Assembly: GCA_024699855.1 (NCBI GenBank)
Contig: JAMPIQ010000029.1
Coordinates: forward strand, 1-14,941
Direction of reading: 5' to 3'
From: Aphelenchoides besseyi
Lineage: Eukaryota > Nematoda > Chromadorea > Rhabditida > Aphelenchoididae
Length of the DNA stretch: 14,941 nucleotides
In this document: positions 1-8,678 of the stretch, piece by piece
Layout: the number at the start of each line of letters is the position of its first letter
Position numbering within the stretch: the stretch's first letter is position 1
The notes under the pieces: generated by a model
Told to the model about the DNA's origin: nothing
Seen by the model: only the letters and a program-made list of their open reading frames with translations
The model's database searches: none
Made by a program: the position numbers and the translations under genes

Positions 1-53
1 TAGGCTTGTTGCGTTAACTGCGGTGATCATGTTTCTTGTTCACGGTTCAATCT

Positions 54-587
54 TCACAACCGACAAAATTGGTCTGCATCTTGGTTGATCCAAACGTTCA
101 CTTTGTACTTTCCGTCCTTGATTGCTTCGAACTTAACTGAGCACTAGTTCGTTGGCACGTTGTTATCGAAGGTGATCTTGTTGGACGAAGCAGTGGCTTT
201 GGTAATTTTATCGGCATTTTAAGTAAAAACCCCGCTGCCTTGACCTTTTTGATAAACCGCTCAAAACGCACAACCATCAATGCTCAAATCAATTCTGTAG
301 AAGAACAATAAAGACAAGTCTATAATTTAAACATACTTTCGAGAGTCCGACGGGATCTTGGCTCCACTGAAATGGACTTCCAGGTCGTCACTTCCAACAA
401 TCAGCGGGCAGGTCTTGTTGTTCTTGCACTTTCCGTCGAATACACTGCAACACAAACAACTGCAGAATCAGATGCCCGAAACTTACATATCGACGCCCAC
501 CGATTCGTAACACTCTGGGTCTCTAGCAGTGGCCATTAGCGTCCAGACAGTTGCACCAATCAAAAACTAAAGGAGTTGTTGATGCAT
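54..587 (-). pseudogene. Small secreted Cys-containing protein gene, broken by in-frame stops
   Basis: Three exons on the minus strand join in one consistent frame: 487-587, 337-444 and 54-294. The introns at 445-486 and 295-336 are both 42 nt with GT...AG ends (gtaagt, gtatgt; ttgcag, ctacag). The start is the ATG at 587. The first 20 or so residues are hydrophobic like a signal peptide, and the mature part would be about 130 residues with Cys in ECYES, GKCKNNKTC, DGC and QFC. The frame holds its register to a TGA at 54-56, yet carries TAG at 567-569 (inside the signal peptide), TGA at 261-263, TAA at 219-221 and TAG at 144-146. I see no indel. The reading and splice phases look like a real gene, so this is most likely a nonsense-decayed copy. 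I do not recognise the family. A working gene of the same family may exist elsewhere. Confidence 0.55.
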
Positions 588-1530
588 CTCGACTCGCAAA
601 CAGAACTGATTGATAGTTATAAATAGCTGAAACAGAAACTATGAGAACAGAATTCTTCAGAAGACACTCGAAGACCACGAAACAGAAACCGAGTTGGAGT
701 TCAGAAACAACTACCTATTCAGGAGTCAGAAAAGGAAATGAGAGCATAACAAGGAGCTCACCTAAACGCGAAAACAGAAATCGACAACTGACAATCCAAA
801 ACGAAAGTCGATGCAACAGTTTTGTGACCATGCAAGTTTCTGTAATTCAAATTCGTGAGATGCAAATTCACTTGCTATGCTAGTTGTGCTCTCTACTATC
901 GACTGGATGAACATCGAAGTTCACATCTTTGCATTGTGCCATTGAAGACCCTTGTAATGAACCGGCACTGTTTTTGGAAGGTTGGAGGATCAAGCAAACG
1001 GATAAGAAACCATCCAAAACAGATGGAAATCAGATATCTAACGATTTCGGCGGACTGTTCGAAAAGATGTTCAGAGAAGAAGTCTCTAGTGGGCTGCCCA
1101 TTAACATTTTTACTGCTCTTCCAATTTAAACAGCACTACAAAATTGTCAATGTTATTGCTAGGCTTCGGCACTATACCTGTCCACGCTCTTTTCTAAATC
1201 AAGCATCATATTAGTCGTCGATATTCCCAATCGATTGTGATTTTGAACGAGGATTAGTGGTAAACGTGAAAACGGAATTCGTCGATAAGAATTTGTGAAT
1301 AGACACTTGTAAACTTGTTTCTATCGATCTTATGCTCTTGTTTGCATTTTATGCCAAGAATTATTAGATATCTTGAGCAAATGAATTCATCAAGTTTGCT
1401 GCATCGCATTTGTTTATAGAACATGTGATAGCCACATTAACCTTTTCATCGATTGTTCATCAAACGAAACCAACAATAATTTCTATGTTAACACAACACT
1501 TCCATCAAATTCACAAATTATTCAAGAAGT
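588..1530. other. Gene-poor stretch with one coding-like reading frame
   Basis: No gene is convincing here. On the plus strand 929-1129 is open for 66 codons without an ATG near its start. It has coding-like composition in its second half (for example NDFGGLFEKMF) and ends with TAA at 1127-1129. It could be a terminal exon or a remnant, since an AG at 918-919 could serve as a 3' splice site. The overlapping frame from 855 to 1214 is Cys- and Arg-rich and looks like a shadow. The rest is AT-rich, with nothing I can name. Confidence 0.3.
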
Positions 1531-1536
1531 TTTATT
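1531..1536 (-). terminator. Poly(A) signal AATAAA
   Basis: On the minus strand AATAAA lies about 30 nt beyond the TAG that ends the reading frame of the 1568-2373 gene. This spacing is typical for a metazoan cleavage signal and supports that gene's C-terminus being real. Confidence 0.6.
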
Positions 1537-1567
1537 TACAACCGGAAACAAAGAGGCGGACAAGTGA

Positions 1568-2373
1568 CTACCATTCAAGACCCTTAATTCGAACGAATTC
1601 CGGGTTGACAGTGCTAATAGGAGGTTTGATTAAGTCCTCTTCTACAGTGCAAGTTGAACAAAGTAATGTGTTGGTGTGCAACAATTCATCGAAATAAAAA
1701 TTAGGGGCGTGTGGAACACAACGACTGTGTTCGTAGTGTTGGAAAATGAAAGCATCCATTTTGTTATAATCCAGCTTTTCGTTGTTTTTTGGCGCGATGT
1801 TTCGAAATAATGCCACGCATTAGTGCTAGATGTCGTCCTTGATGTCTCCAATCAGGCATGAATCCAAATTGATATTCGAATATCAATCTTAATCGTACCT
1901 CCAGGATCAGAAGTTTCACATCCACCGAACTGAAGTCGTAACCCTGTACAATATGGTACTGGCCGCATTGTTGGTAGGACAATTCGCGGTGCTGGTCACA
2001 TAAAAAATTGTGAATAGCCATCACTTTCTAAAGGTTGAACGGATCCCAGTCGGCCTCTTTTAGATCTTCCTCTTGGTACTGGAAGCTTTGGAGTCTGTGG
2101 TGTTTTCCACGATGTTTGTGCAGGGCTGTTCTGCTTCGTTGTCTTCCCGATAAATGCAAATGCATTCTCCATCTTCACTGTAGTTGCTAAAAACAGTAAT
2201 ACAGTAATTTAGAAAAATTAAGTAATGACTTACAGTTTCATTCGCTCAACAAGAGTTGCCATATTGATGTCGAAGAATTCTTCACGAAGCTTCTCTTTGC
2301 GAAGCTCCTCTTCGTAGTCGAAACTATCTTCGAATTCGGATTGTTCCGGAAAATTGTTTTCTAAATTTTCCAT
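1568..2373 (-). pseudogene. Unrecognised two-or-more-exon gene, frame broken
   Basis: An ATG at 2373 opens an acidic N-terminus (MENLENNFPEQSEFED) in exon 2234-2373. A 47-nt intron (2187-2233, gtaagt...tttttag) joins in phase to NYSEDGECICIYREDNEAEQ. The frame then meets TAA at 2060-2062, while an overlapping frame continues as EEDLKEADWDPFNL. A change of frame near 2065-2070 is implied, and a TAG follows at 2028-2030. Further down the frame changes again, with TAG at 1826-1828 and TAA at 1820-1822 inside it. It ends in a long clean C-terminus (FQHYEHSRCVPHAPNFYFDE to IKGLEW) with a stop at 1568-1570 and a poly(A) signal at 1531. Codon use on both sides of each break looks coding. I do not recognise the protein. 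It is either a decayed gene or one carrying sequence errors. Confidence 0.5.
1868..1887. repeat. 20-bp perfect palindrome
   Basis: ATTGATATTCGAATATCAAT equals its own reverse complement. It sits within the region where the reading frame of the minus-strand gene becomes unclear. It may be chance in AT-rich DNA, a dimeric binding site or a cruciform-prone site. Confidence 0.6.
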
Positions 2374-2968
2374 TTTAAGTGTGCTGAAAATACAACACAA
2401 TTAGTAAATTACCGAAACGCGTGAAATAGTACACGAAAGTTAAAACGGAAATTGAGAATAAGAGGATATGATGGAAATTGTAGGCTTTAGATGATAAAGT
2501 TTCAGTATAAATGCTAGACACGCCGAGTTGCATCAACGGTTTTGCTTAATCAAAGTATTTGGAAAACTATAGATGATTGCGCGAAATAGTTCAAATTGAA
2601 ATGCAAACGGAAATATACTGTAGTTGATTTACAGCAAGTGAAATCAAAATGGAAGTGAAAGAGTAAAAGCGACATCGAAATAAGGAATTTCGATTCTATG
2701 AACAAAAGTAAACGAAAAAGTATGCAAAAGGCTATCGATAAACTCAATTAGATAAACGCCGTCTATAAGTAGTGACCGATCACATCTGCACTTGAGGAAA
2801 GCTATTCATGTTACTTGGCTTCCAGTCATCGCACTAAACCGCGCCGGGACACTTTCAATTGACCAGTTTCTCGGGTAACGCATAGCATCGGTTTCAAACA
2901 ATGGTAGCGCGTTGAATAATAACCGTCGGCAAAAGCCATAAAAGACAATTGCCGCGAGTGTCGTCACA
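2374..2968. other. Intergenic stretch between divergent genes
   Basis: This lies between the ATG of the minus-strand gene (2373) and an ATG on the plus strand (2969), so it would hold both promoters if both are genes. TATAAG at 2764-2769 and ATAAAA near 2938, the latter about 30 nt before the plus-strand ATG, are TATA-like. No long reading frame stands out and no RNA gene was seen. Confidence 0.3.
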
Positions 2969-3733
2969 ATGGACAATAGTCGGTTTGAAAGTGATCTTAC
3001 TGGAAGGGGAAAATCAAAAAGCGGTTTGCTAGCTGGTCGTTTGGATCAAGTTTATTGTAAGTTGTCCATTAGTTTCTATTCAACATCGCGATATACCTAC
3101 AAATGTTCAACCTTGAAGAATCGTCTTCTAATATTGACAGTAATGAAATGCTTGTTCGGTTAGTTTGATTGTAGTCGGGTTTTACTAATGTCTTTATAGA
3201 TTTTTAATCCTCAGTGTAAATTTGTGTTCAACGATGGTTTAACGTGTTTGGATGAATCTTAAACTGACTGCCAATCGTCCAACTGGTGCCGTTCTCAACA
3301 CCAACAGATGTAAGTCAATGAGCACAAGTACTATTACAACATAACGGCTGTGAGCAGTACCGACGAATGCCGTATAAAGAAACATTTGAACAAAATTTTA
3401 CTTCGTTCAGCTTTCTCTTTGCGATTATCGTTCGTCTTCTGCAGAGAACACCATCATTGGGCCAGGACTTGTTCACCGTCATCAACAAAGCGATGCAAAC
3501 GTGGGGACCGATCGTACATATCAGCAGTTTCTACACGAAGCTCGCGCTGTACCATTACGCACATGTATGGTATGAAAAAACCCGGCAACGAACAACGTAT
3601 ACCCTTTGATGAAAACCGAATAAAATGGTGATATGAATTCCTATTTATGCAACGACAGAATTTGCCGATTATGATCCAGATTGGTGGCCGTTTATTAATT
3701 GGTTTTCAACTTGTTTGTTTTCTTGTCAATAAA
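2969..3733 (+). pseudogene. Fragmentary coding-like exons, unrecognised
   Basis: Several pieces look coding, but I cannot join them into one clean gene. An ATG at 2969 opens MDNSRFESDLTGRGKSKSG, with possible donors near 3047 and 3055. After a 3' splice-like tag at about 3200, the frame FNPQCKFVFNDGLTCLDES stops at TAA and continues as TDCQSSNWCRSQHQQ. Another frame there reads LTANRPTGAVLNTNR into a donor gtaagt near 3310. After TTCTGCAG at about 3444 all three frames are open for some 110 nt. The frame RTPSLGQDLFTVINKAMQTW has the most bias to C or G at third positions. AATAAA at 3728-3733 could end the transcript. Splice phases do not agree across the pieces, so this is a broken gene, two overlapping genes or a misread. 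Function unknown. Confidence 0.3.
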
Positions 3734-3924
3734 TTCTATTCATTGAGTTCGAAAACAGTCAGCATTCTTTTATACCCCAAATACAACGAATACAAAAAAG
3801 CATAACGTAGGACTGATAAAAACTGCTAAAAATCGATCTATACATAGGGTAGCAAAAAATCCACAAAGTTTTAAGTGATTTACTAAAACTATAAGCGAGC
3901 TTTTGCACCTATATTCTAGAAACT

Positions 3925-4226
3925 ATGATGGATGGCAATAATAATGAGTTAGATCGACAGGTGTACGAAAAGTATGTTATCATAGCTCATATTCGTTTCA
4001 TTAGTAAGACTAGTTTACTGAACTCGTTGCCAAAGATGCTGATTCGAGATGATAGCCGTAAAAGCAAACGTTTTGGGAGTTCGAAAACAACTGTTCTTTC
4101 GATTCGTTGGCGATGAAACAGATGGACAACTATCTAAACAAATACAGTCCAGCTTTTATCAAATCAAAAACCGATCTTGACGTTAAAAGGTTCAGCTGTC
4201 TTCCTTTTGTTGAAATTCACCAATAG
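3925..4226 (+). CDS. Small unrecognised protein, one frame break
   Basis: An ATG at 3925 opens MMDGNNNELDRQVYEK. The frame then either reads on or uses a very short 33-nt GT...AG intron after the Lys, which would keep frame. It continues as TSLLNSLPKMLIRDDSRK up to an A-rich spot at 4060-4068. There the frame must change to continue as QTFWEFENNCSFDSLAMKQM and on through SPAFIKSKTDLDVKRF to TAG at 4224-4226. The two halves have compatible composition and leave about 100 residues in all, with two Cys and no signal peptide or membrane segment. The break is one base missing, or two extra, relative to an open frame. I do not recognise the family. The start is the first of two adjacent ATGs. Confidence 0.4.
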
Positions 4227-4458
4227 AAACTTGCATCTGTTTCAATACGACAACTTCATTTAGATTATTGAGTTGGTTAAACTTTAAAACATACAAACAT
4301 CAGCAACGAAATTTTTAGATTCGAGTAAACTTTGAGCTTACTTCCGGGAACTACTCGGATTGCCACGACTACAATATTTGGAGATTGCACTGAAATCAAG
4401 AAGTTTGTCTGAATAAAATGGCCGTCGATTCTGATTCCAACACAATCATTTTGCTCCG

Positions 4459-5949
4459 ATGTCTTCGATGTTGGTGTTCGGTCTCTTAATTGGTTGTGCT
4501 CTTTTGACATTGGTTGATGCGGGCTCATGGTCTGTTGCTGTTCGAGCTGTCAAACCTGCGCAACGCAACAACACGCTGAGACTTAGCGATGTCTATGGTC
4601 AATCATTATTTTCGTATAGTAATCAAGCGTATCGGGGTCTGCAATCTAGTTGACAATAATCAGATTCAATTGTTCAGGAACGGTATACGTAGGAACACCA
4701 CCGGAACCTTTTACTGTGGTAAGTGAGCGAAATGTTTGCATAATCATTGACTTTAATGTTCTAGTTATTCGATACAGGTCTGTATCAGTGAGACTTTCTA
4801 TTCATTTTGTACTTAGGCTCTAGTATATTCTGGATTCCGAAAAAAGGCTGCCAATCATCTGGTTATTCGAAATCAACGATCAAATAACAGTTTTTTGTTT
4901 AGGGCCACTTGTTCGGCATTGCAATCAGAATTTCGAACTCTACGATCCGTCGGTATCTGTTACCGCAGAACCCACTAATAACCATTTTTACATCAAATAC
5001 GGTTTGCGAATGAAGAAATCAATCTAACGTCTTCGAAAATACAGGCACTGGTTCAGTTCGAGGTCATTATTACACGGATTATTTGACGGTTAGTTTAACG
5101 GTAATTGTTCTGCTGAGAGATTATTTTAGTTTGGAGGTTCATTGCGTTTTAAGGAACCAATCATGGTTGGCGCCGGTGAAGTGATGGAACATGGCGATGA
5201 GGTTGAAAAATCAAATTACATAACCATTGAATTCTTGTAGGGGATTGTTGGCCTTGCAAGTTTAAATAATCCGGACAATCCCGGTACTTCGGTGATGCAC
5301 GAAGCTTGGCGTCAAAAGGTTCTTGATGAACCGATCTTTACGATTCACATGCGAAAATGTCCGGTGTATGAAGACGACCGGTGCCATGATGGTGGTTTGA
5401 TCACTTTTGGGGGCGTGGATAAAATTAACTGCGATAAAGTTGACGTCTTCCATCCTATAGATCCTAATTGTAAGTCGAAAATCTTGCAACCATTTAATAA
5501 CCCGAAATAGCATATCATTGGCAATTCAACGTGTCCGAGTTTCAAATTGGTCGTGCATATATAACAGACACTATCAAAGCGATTTCAGGTGACCTCAGGG
5601 AGTGACGTTCGTCTTATTTCCATTTACAGATTCGGGTAGTAATCGTCTAGTTGGGCCTAAAGGCACCGTCCAGAAACTCTTGGACGTAATGGGAGCAACA
5701 GCCGTTGAATGGTATCACACTGTGAAATGCGATACTAATGCAAGGGTCACTCTTACTATTAATGGCCATATGTACACCATTCCTTCCCATAACATGCTTC
5801 TAAATCTGCATAATGGCTATTGCCAAGTATTATTGTCTGGTTTAGATACCGGCAATTTGTGGATTCTCGGAACTCCTTTCACCCAGACATACTGTGCGGT
5901 CCACAACATTGAAAAGCGTACTATTGGCTTTCCAAAAGCCAAAAATTAA
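4459..5949 (+). CDS. Aspartic protease, pepsin family (A1), ten exons, intact
   Basis: The exons are 4459-4636, 4678-4718, 4765-4777, 4817-4861, 4903-5001, 5045-5088, 5130-5201, 5241-5469, 5511-5588 and 5630-5949. They join in phase to 372 residues without any internal stop. Introns are 39-46 nt with GT...AG ends. A signal peptide (about 1-21) is followed by a short propeptide, then GTVYVGTPPEPFTV. The first catalytic motif is FDTGSS (D76), the flap is KYGTGS (Y125), and the second catalytic motif is DSGS (D267), 191 residues on. Other family marks are GIVGLA, GGLITFGG, YHWQF and WILGTPF near the C-terminus. It should be a secreted or lysosomal endopeptidase cleaving between hydrophobic residues at acid pH. 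Phrases such as LDEPIFT recall nematode ASP proteases (inference). Oddities are a 13-nt microexon, introns that split codons in both catalytic motifs, and a DSG in place of the more usual DTG. Confidence 0.93.
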
Positions 5950-5961
5950 TTGTGTATGATC

Positions 5962-5967
5962 AATAAA
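5962..5967 (+). terminator. Poly(A) signal AATAAA
   Basis: AATAAA lies 12 nt after the TAA of the aspartic protease, implying a very short 3' untranslated region. Confidence 0.75.
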
Positions 5968-6727
5968 AAATGTTGCTACAGAACCAAATTGTTTAAATGA
6001 ACTCATTTTGCAGTCGATTGAATTCCTCGTAGTCACTTACTATTCACTCTTTTTCTTTGTGGATACAAGACAGCACCTTGCATTCGGCAGCAAAGAGAAT
6101 TAAACCTGCAACCTCTAAAAGAGTGTTGCAAGCAGATTGCTTACTCACTCGACTATTGCAGCTCACACTTCCAGAGAAGGACCAGCGGACCATAGCTCGG
6201 AGTGAATTTCAATTGACAACATTGATTGATTAGTTGAATTGTGGAATGAAAATTCCATTCTTGAGATTGCTAATGTTGATCATGCGGTACGCAAATGGGT
6301 ATTTTGACCATGAAAAGATTACTGAAAGTTTTGAGTATTCGTTTATTTTACACCAGTGATGCATCTACACGATCCTGTTCCTCGTCTTAACTTGTCCTTT
6401 GTGTTTGATGAACTCAAAAACCCGTAACTCGAATACCATATGTTCGCACCTCAACATATACACGAATTGAAGCTTCACAAGAACAGAAGTCTTTGTGATT
6501 GATTCGAGAAGTCAAACAATCATCTTTCAACAAAGTTTATTTTCCTAATACAAACACAATTGAGAACAGAAGTCGTGTCACTGGTCAGACTCCAAATTTT
6601 TCGTCATCGTCCTCGGCGTTGGTGGATCGTGGCTTGTGCTTTCCCGTGTCGCTTCGAGCGACCAAAAGGCGAAACCTCCGCCCATTAACTTGTGTTTTGT
6701 AATTTATGTTTTGTAGTTTGTGTTTTG
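5968..6727. other. Non-coding stretch between the protease and a retroelement
   Basis: No convincing coding region. It contains the tRNA-like sequence at 6087-6162 and otherwise AT-rich DNA. The open frame at 6499-6702 on the plus strand has no family features. Confidence 0.4.
6087..6162 (-). tRNA. Degenerate tRNA-like sequence (pseudo-tRNA or SINE head)
   Basis: On the minus strand a 7-nt 5' arm GCTGCAA faces a 3' arm TTGCTGC, pairing at six of seven positions. Between them lie a D-loop-like GTCGAGTGAGTAAGCA (A-box-like), a small CTCT-TTT-AGAG hairpin like the extra arm of Ser or Leu tRNAs, and GCAGGTTTAATTC, resembling a T-arm/B-box (GGTTCRANNCC). The anticodon stem and the 3' half of the T stem do not pair, so it is unlikely to be functional. 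It may be a tRNA pseudogene or the head of a SINE. I could not assign an anticodon. Confidence 0.35.
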
Positions 6728-6740
6728 GATTGTTCTTCTT
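6728..6740 (+). repeat. 5' target-site duplication of the 510-bp element
   Basis: GATTGTTCTTCTT (13 bp) immediately precedes the element and recurs exactly at 7251-7263. Confidence 0.8.
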
Positions 6741-7250
6741 CATTCGCGAGGTCGGTCAGAAGGCGAGCGGTCGGTTGCTTTTTCGTTCCGCCGTTTCGTC
6801 GCGCCTCTGCGAGTCCCGGGACAAGCCGTTGCGGGCCCCCGGTAGGCAGTATGCCATCGCTACAACGCCACGGATCCAGACGCTCTCAACAAAAACTCAA
6901 AATCAAGAGGCTCTACTACACGCTCAACTCTCCCAAACTATCGATTGTTCGTGTTTGACAAAGCTCACAAATGTTTGGTTCGCTATCACAAACCCTACAC
7001 AAATGACAACAGAAAAGCACAATGGAAAGAATGTGACCGTACGATGGCAAAACTAAACATCAAAGTTATCACGAAGGACCAATAGTCGAAAACCGCCAGC
7101 AACCATGAACACAGTTCGAACGTCTAACAGAAGCCTAAACGTAGAAGAGACAACTAAGATCCTAGCGCGGCCAACACGGAATCCTCATTGCTCACTCAAT
7201 GACCAATTTGATTGTATCCGTCGAGATTGGAATAAACCTTGATAAACCTT
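6741..7250 (+). mobile_element. 510-bp non-autonomous retroelement, RTE-like 5' end
   Basis: The segment is bounded by perfect 13-bp direct repeats (6728-6740, 7251-7263). About its first 165 bp match the 5' end of the large retrotransposon (reverse complement of 14320 downward), starting at the same first bases (CATTCGCGAGG against CATTTCGTGAGG). The match includes an identical 19-bp block (6820-6838 against 14215-14233). The remaining 350 bp do not obviously match it and carry no reverse transcriptase. The 3' end is a short tandem tail (AATAAACCTT then GATAAACCTT), as many non-LTR elements have. It is either an internally deleted copy or a non-autonomous family moved by an RTE-type machinery. 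An open frame runs through it (6706-7056), but only ASGRLLFRS resembles the large element. Confidence 0.75.
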
Positions 7251-7263
7251 GATTGTTCTTCTT
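7251..7263 (+). repeat. 3' target-site duplication of the 510-bp element
   Basis: Exact copy of 6728-6740, directly after the tail repeat. Confidence 0.8.
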
Positions 7264-7332
7264 GATAGGCCTCGTTTGCTCGGCGGCTCGTTATTGTTGT
7301 TATTCTAGATCGGAGGAATAAACGCTCTTTTT

Positions 7333-7338
7333 TTTATT
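7333..7338 (-). terminator. Poly(A) signal AATAAA overlapping a stop codon
   Basis: On the minus strand the TAA that ends the last exon of the 7334-8470 gene (7334-7336) lies inside AATAAA, followed by an A run. Confidence 0.55.
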
Positions 7339-8470
7339 CCGGGTTTTCGATTTGTCGTGGTGAATCGACACCCGCCGCAAAAGCGACGTCTTCGCTCGTC
7401 TCCAGCTTCTTCATCTCCGTGCTGTGATGCACAAGAAATTTCATCCTTTCGACACGGCCTTCAGATGGTTACGTGCCTTGCCAGCTTCCTGAATAAAGGT
7501 TGGTTAGTAAGAACACAAATCGAACTCACCATCGATTGCAGCTCCTGCTTCATCTCCGTCAAAAGACGAGCCATCGCCGCGACGTCGTGATGATCGGCCG
7601 GATCAAGGTAGAGCACCAATAGGATTGCTCGACGCGAGATGCGCCAGTTGTCGACCATCGCGGAACGCCCACGGATACTCGAACTGAAAAAGAGGCTATT
7701 GGTAGGAATTGATTGAAGTGGTTCTTACCTTCTTTGTGCCGCGGTGAACCGCCAGCACATCGTCAGCAATTGAGCCAACGAACTTGACGGGCTTCAGTGC
7801 GCCTCGTAGAACTCGTGCGCAAATCCAGCCTGAAAATTGATTAGTTAGTGATTGGGGATTGAAGTGAACTTACCGGATGCTTGTCAAGCAGAGTCTGGAT
7901 CTCCTGCTTCGTCTCATCGACCTCGTATCCAACCTTCAACGGCTCTTCAAGAAAATACAAAAACATTCGTACGATCCATGGCGAGTAGCCGATGAACCGT
8001 CGAAGACGCTCGAATTTTGCCTGCTCGAGCGGATCCGTTGGCATCTCCACGTTGCACTCGGACGATGCGTGTTGGACGGATGGCGCTTGTTCCATTGAGC
8101 CATGAACGAAGACCTTCCTACCGTCGAGAATGTTGAAAACGTAGGCAATCGCCGACTTCTGATCATCGGCCTTCTTTGCCACTTCGTGGTACTGCGTCCA
8201 CTCGTTCTCTGGCTCTTGACTGATCTCCGCGGTGTTCTTTGAGCGGTTGTGGAAACGCGAAACTTGTTCCGGAGTTAGCCTGAGTCTGTACTCGTAGTTG
8301 AACTTAGTCTTGAACACCTCGGCATGTTTTTCCATCAACGCCTTCTCTTCATTCGTAAAGTCCCTATTGGCCTTTGGTTCTTTTGTGGGTTTTGATGGAG
8401 GAGCCATGATTTTCTTCATGACTGTCATGTCATCGACGAATAAGCGCCCGAACTTGCCGTGTCCTCGGCC
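7334..8470 (-). pseudogene. Unrecognised gene, last four exons, with frame breaks
   Basis: The exons are 7874-8470, 7729-7829, 7530-7683 and 7334-7488. Introns are 44, 45 and 41 nt (gtaagt/gtaaga/gtgagt donors, ttttcag-like acceptors). Exon one opens at a 3' splice site (tttcatttcag) as GRGHGKFGRLFVDDM and has 199 clean codons. It is charged, then includes FIGYSPWIVRMFLYFLEEPL. Exon two is coding-like only as WICARVLRGALKPVKFVGSI, one base out of phase with exon one. Exon three starts as FEYPWAFRDGRQLAH and ends in another frame (AILLVLYLDPADHHD to ELQSM). Exon four starts as EAGKARNHLKAVSK and ends as MKFLVHHSTEMKKLETSEDV to a TAA. Thus three single-base-type breaks lie in about 1 kb. No domain is recognised. 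Upstream exons would lie beyond the mariner element at 8502-9889, which would sit in an intron. Confidence 0.5.
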
Positions 8471-8501
8471 CTGAAATGAAAAGGGATGAGTTGAGAATTT
8501 A

Positions 8502-8582
8502 TTGGGTTGTTACTAAAGTTTTGTCTGATTGCGTCATGAGTGACCTAAATTAGGAATGAAAGAAATTGACCGGTCGGTTGGA
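8502..8582 (+). repeat. mariner terminal inverted repeat, left
   Basis: First 32 bp identical to the right end in inverted orientation, then a mismatched stretch, then a second well-matched block ending in the CGGTTGG region. Confidence 0.85.
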
Positions 8583-8678
8583 AGTGTGTGAACGAAGTTC
8601 GGTTGTTCAGCTGCCTACTGTCCTAAGTATGGTTTTCGTTGTAGATTAGAATTCATTCATTAAAATTAACACAAAGCA

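Noticed and set aside
588..640. TATA box (TATTTATAAC, minus strand) for the 54-587 gene
   Set aside because: The only initiator-like TCAGTT is about 12 nt downstream, too close for a normal TATA-start distance.
54..2373. Stop-codon reassignment to explain the internal TAG, TGA and TAA codons
   Set aside because: All three stop codons would have to be reassigned, while the intact protease ends at TAA with a poly(A) signal directly behind and has no internal stop.
3367..3609. A mitochondrial ATP synthase small subunit in the frame RTPSLGQDLFTVINKAM
   Set aside because: Composition and length suggested it, but the residues I could compare with the g, e and f subunits do not line up.
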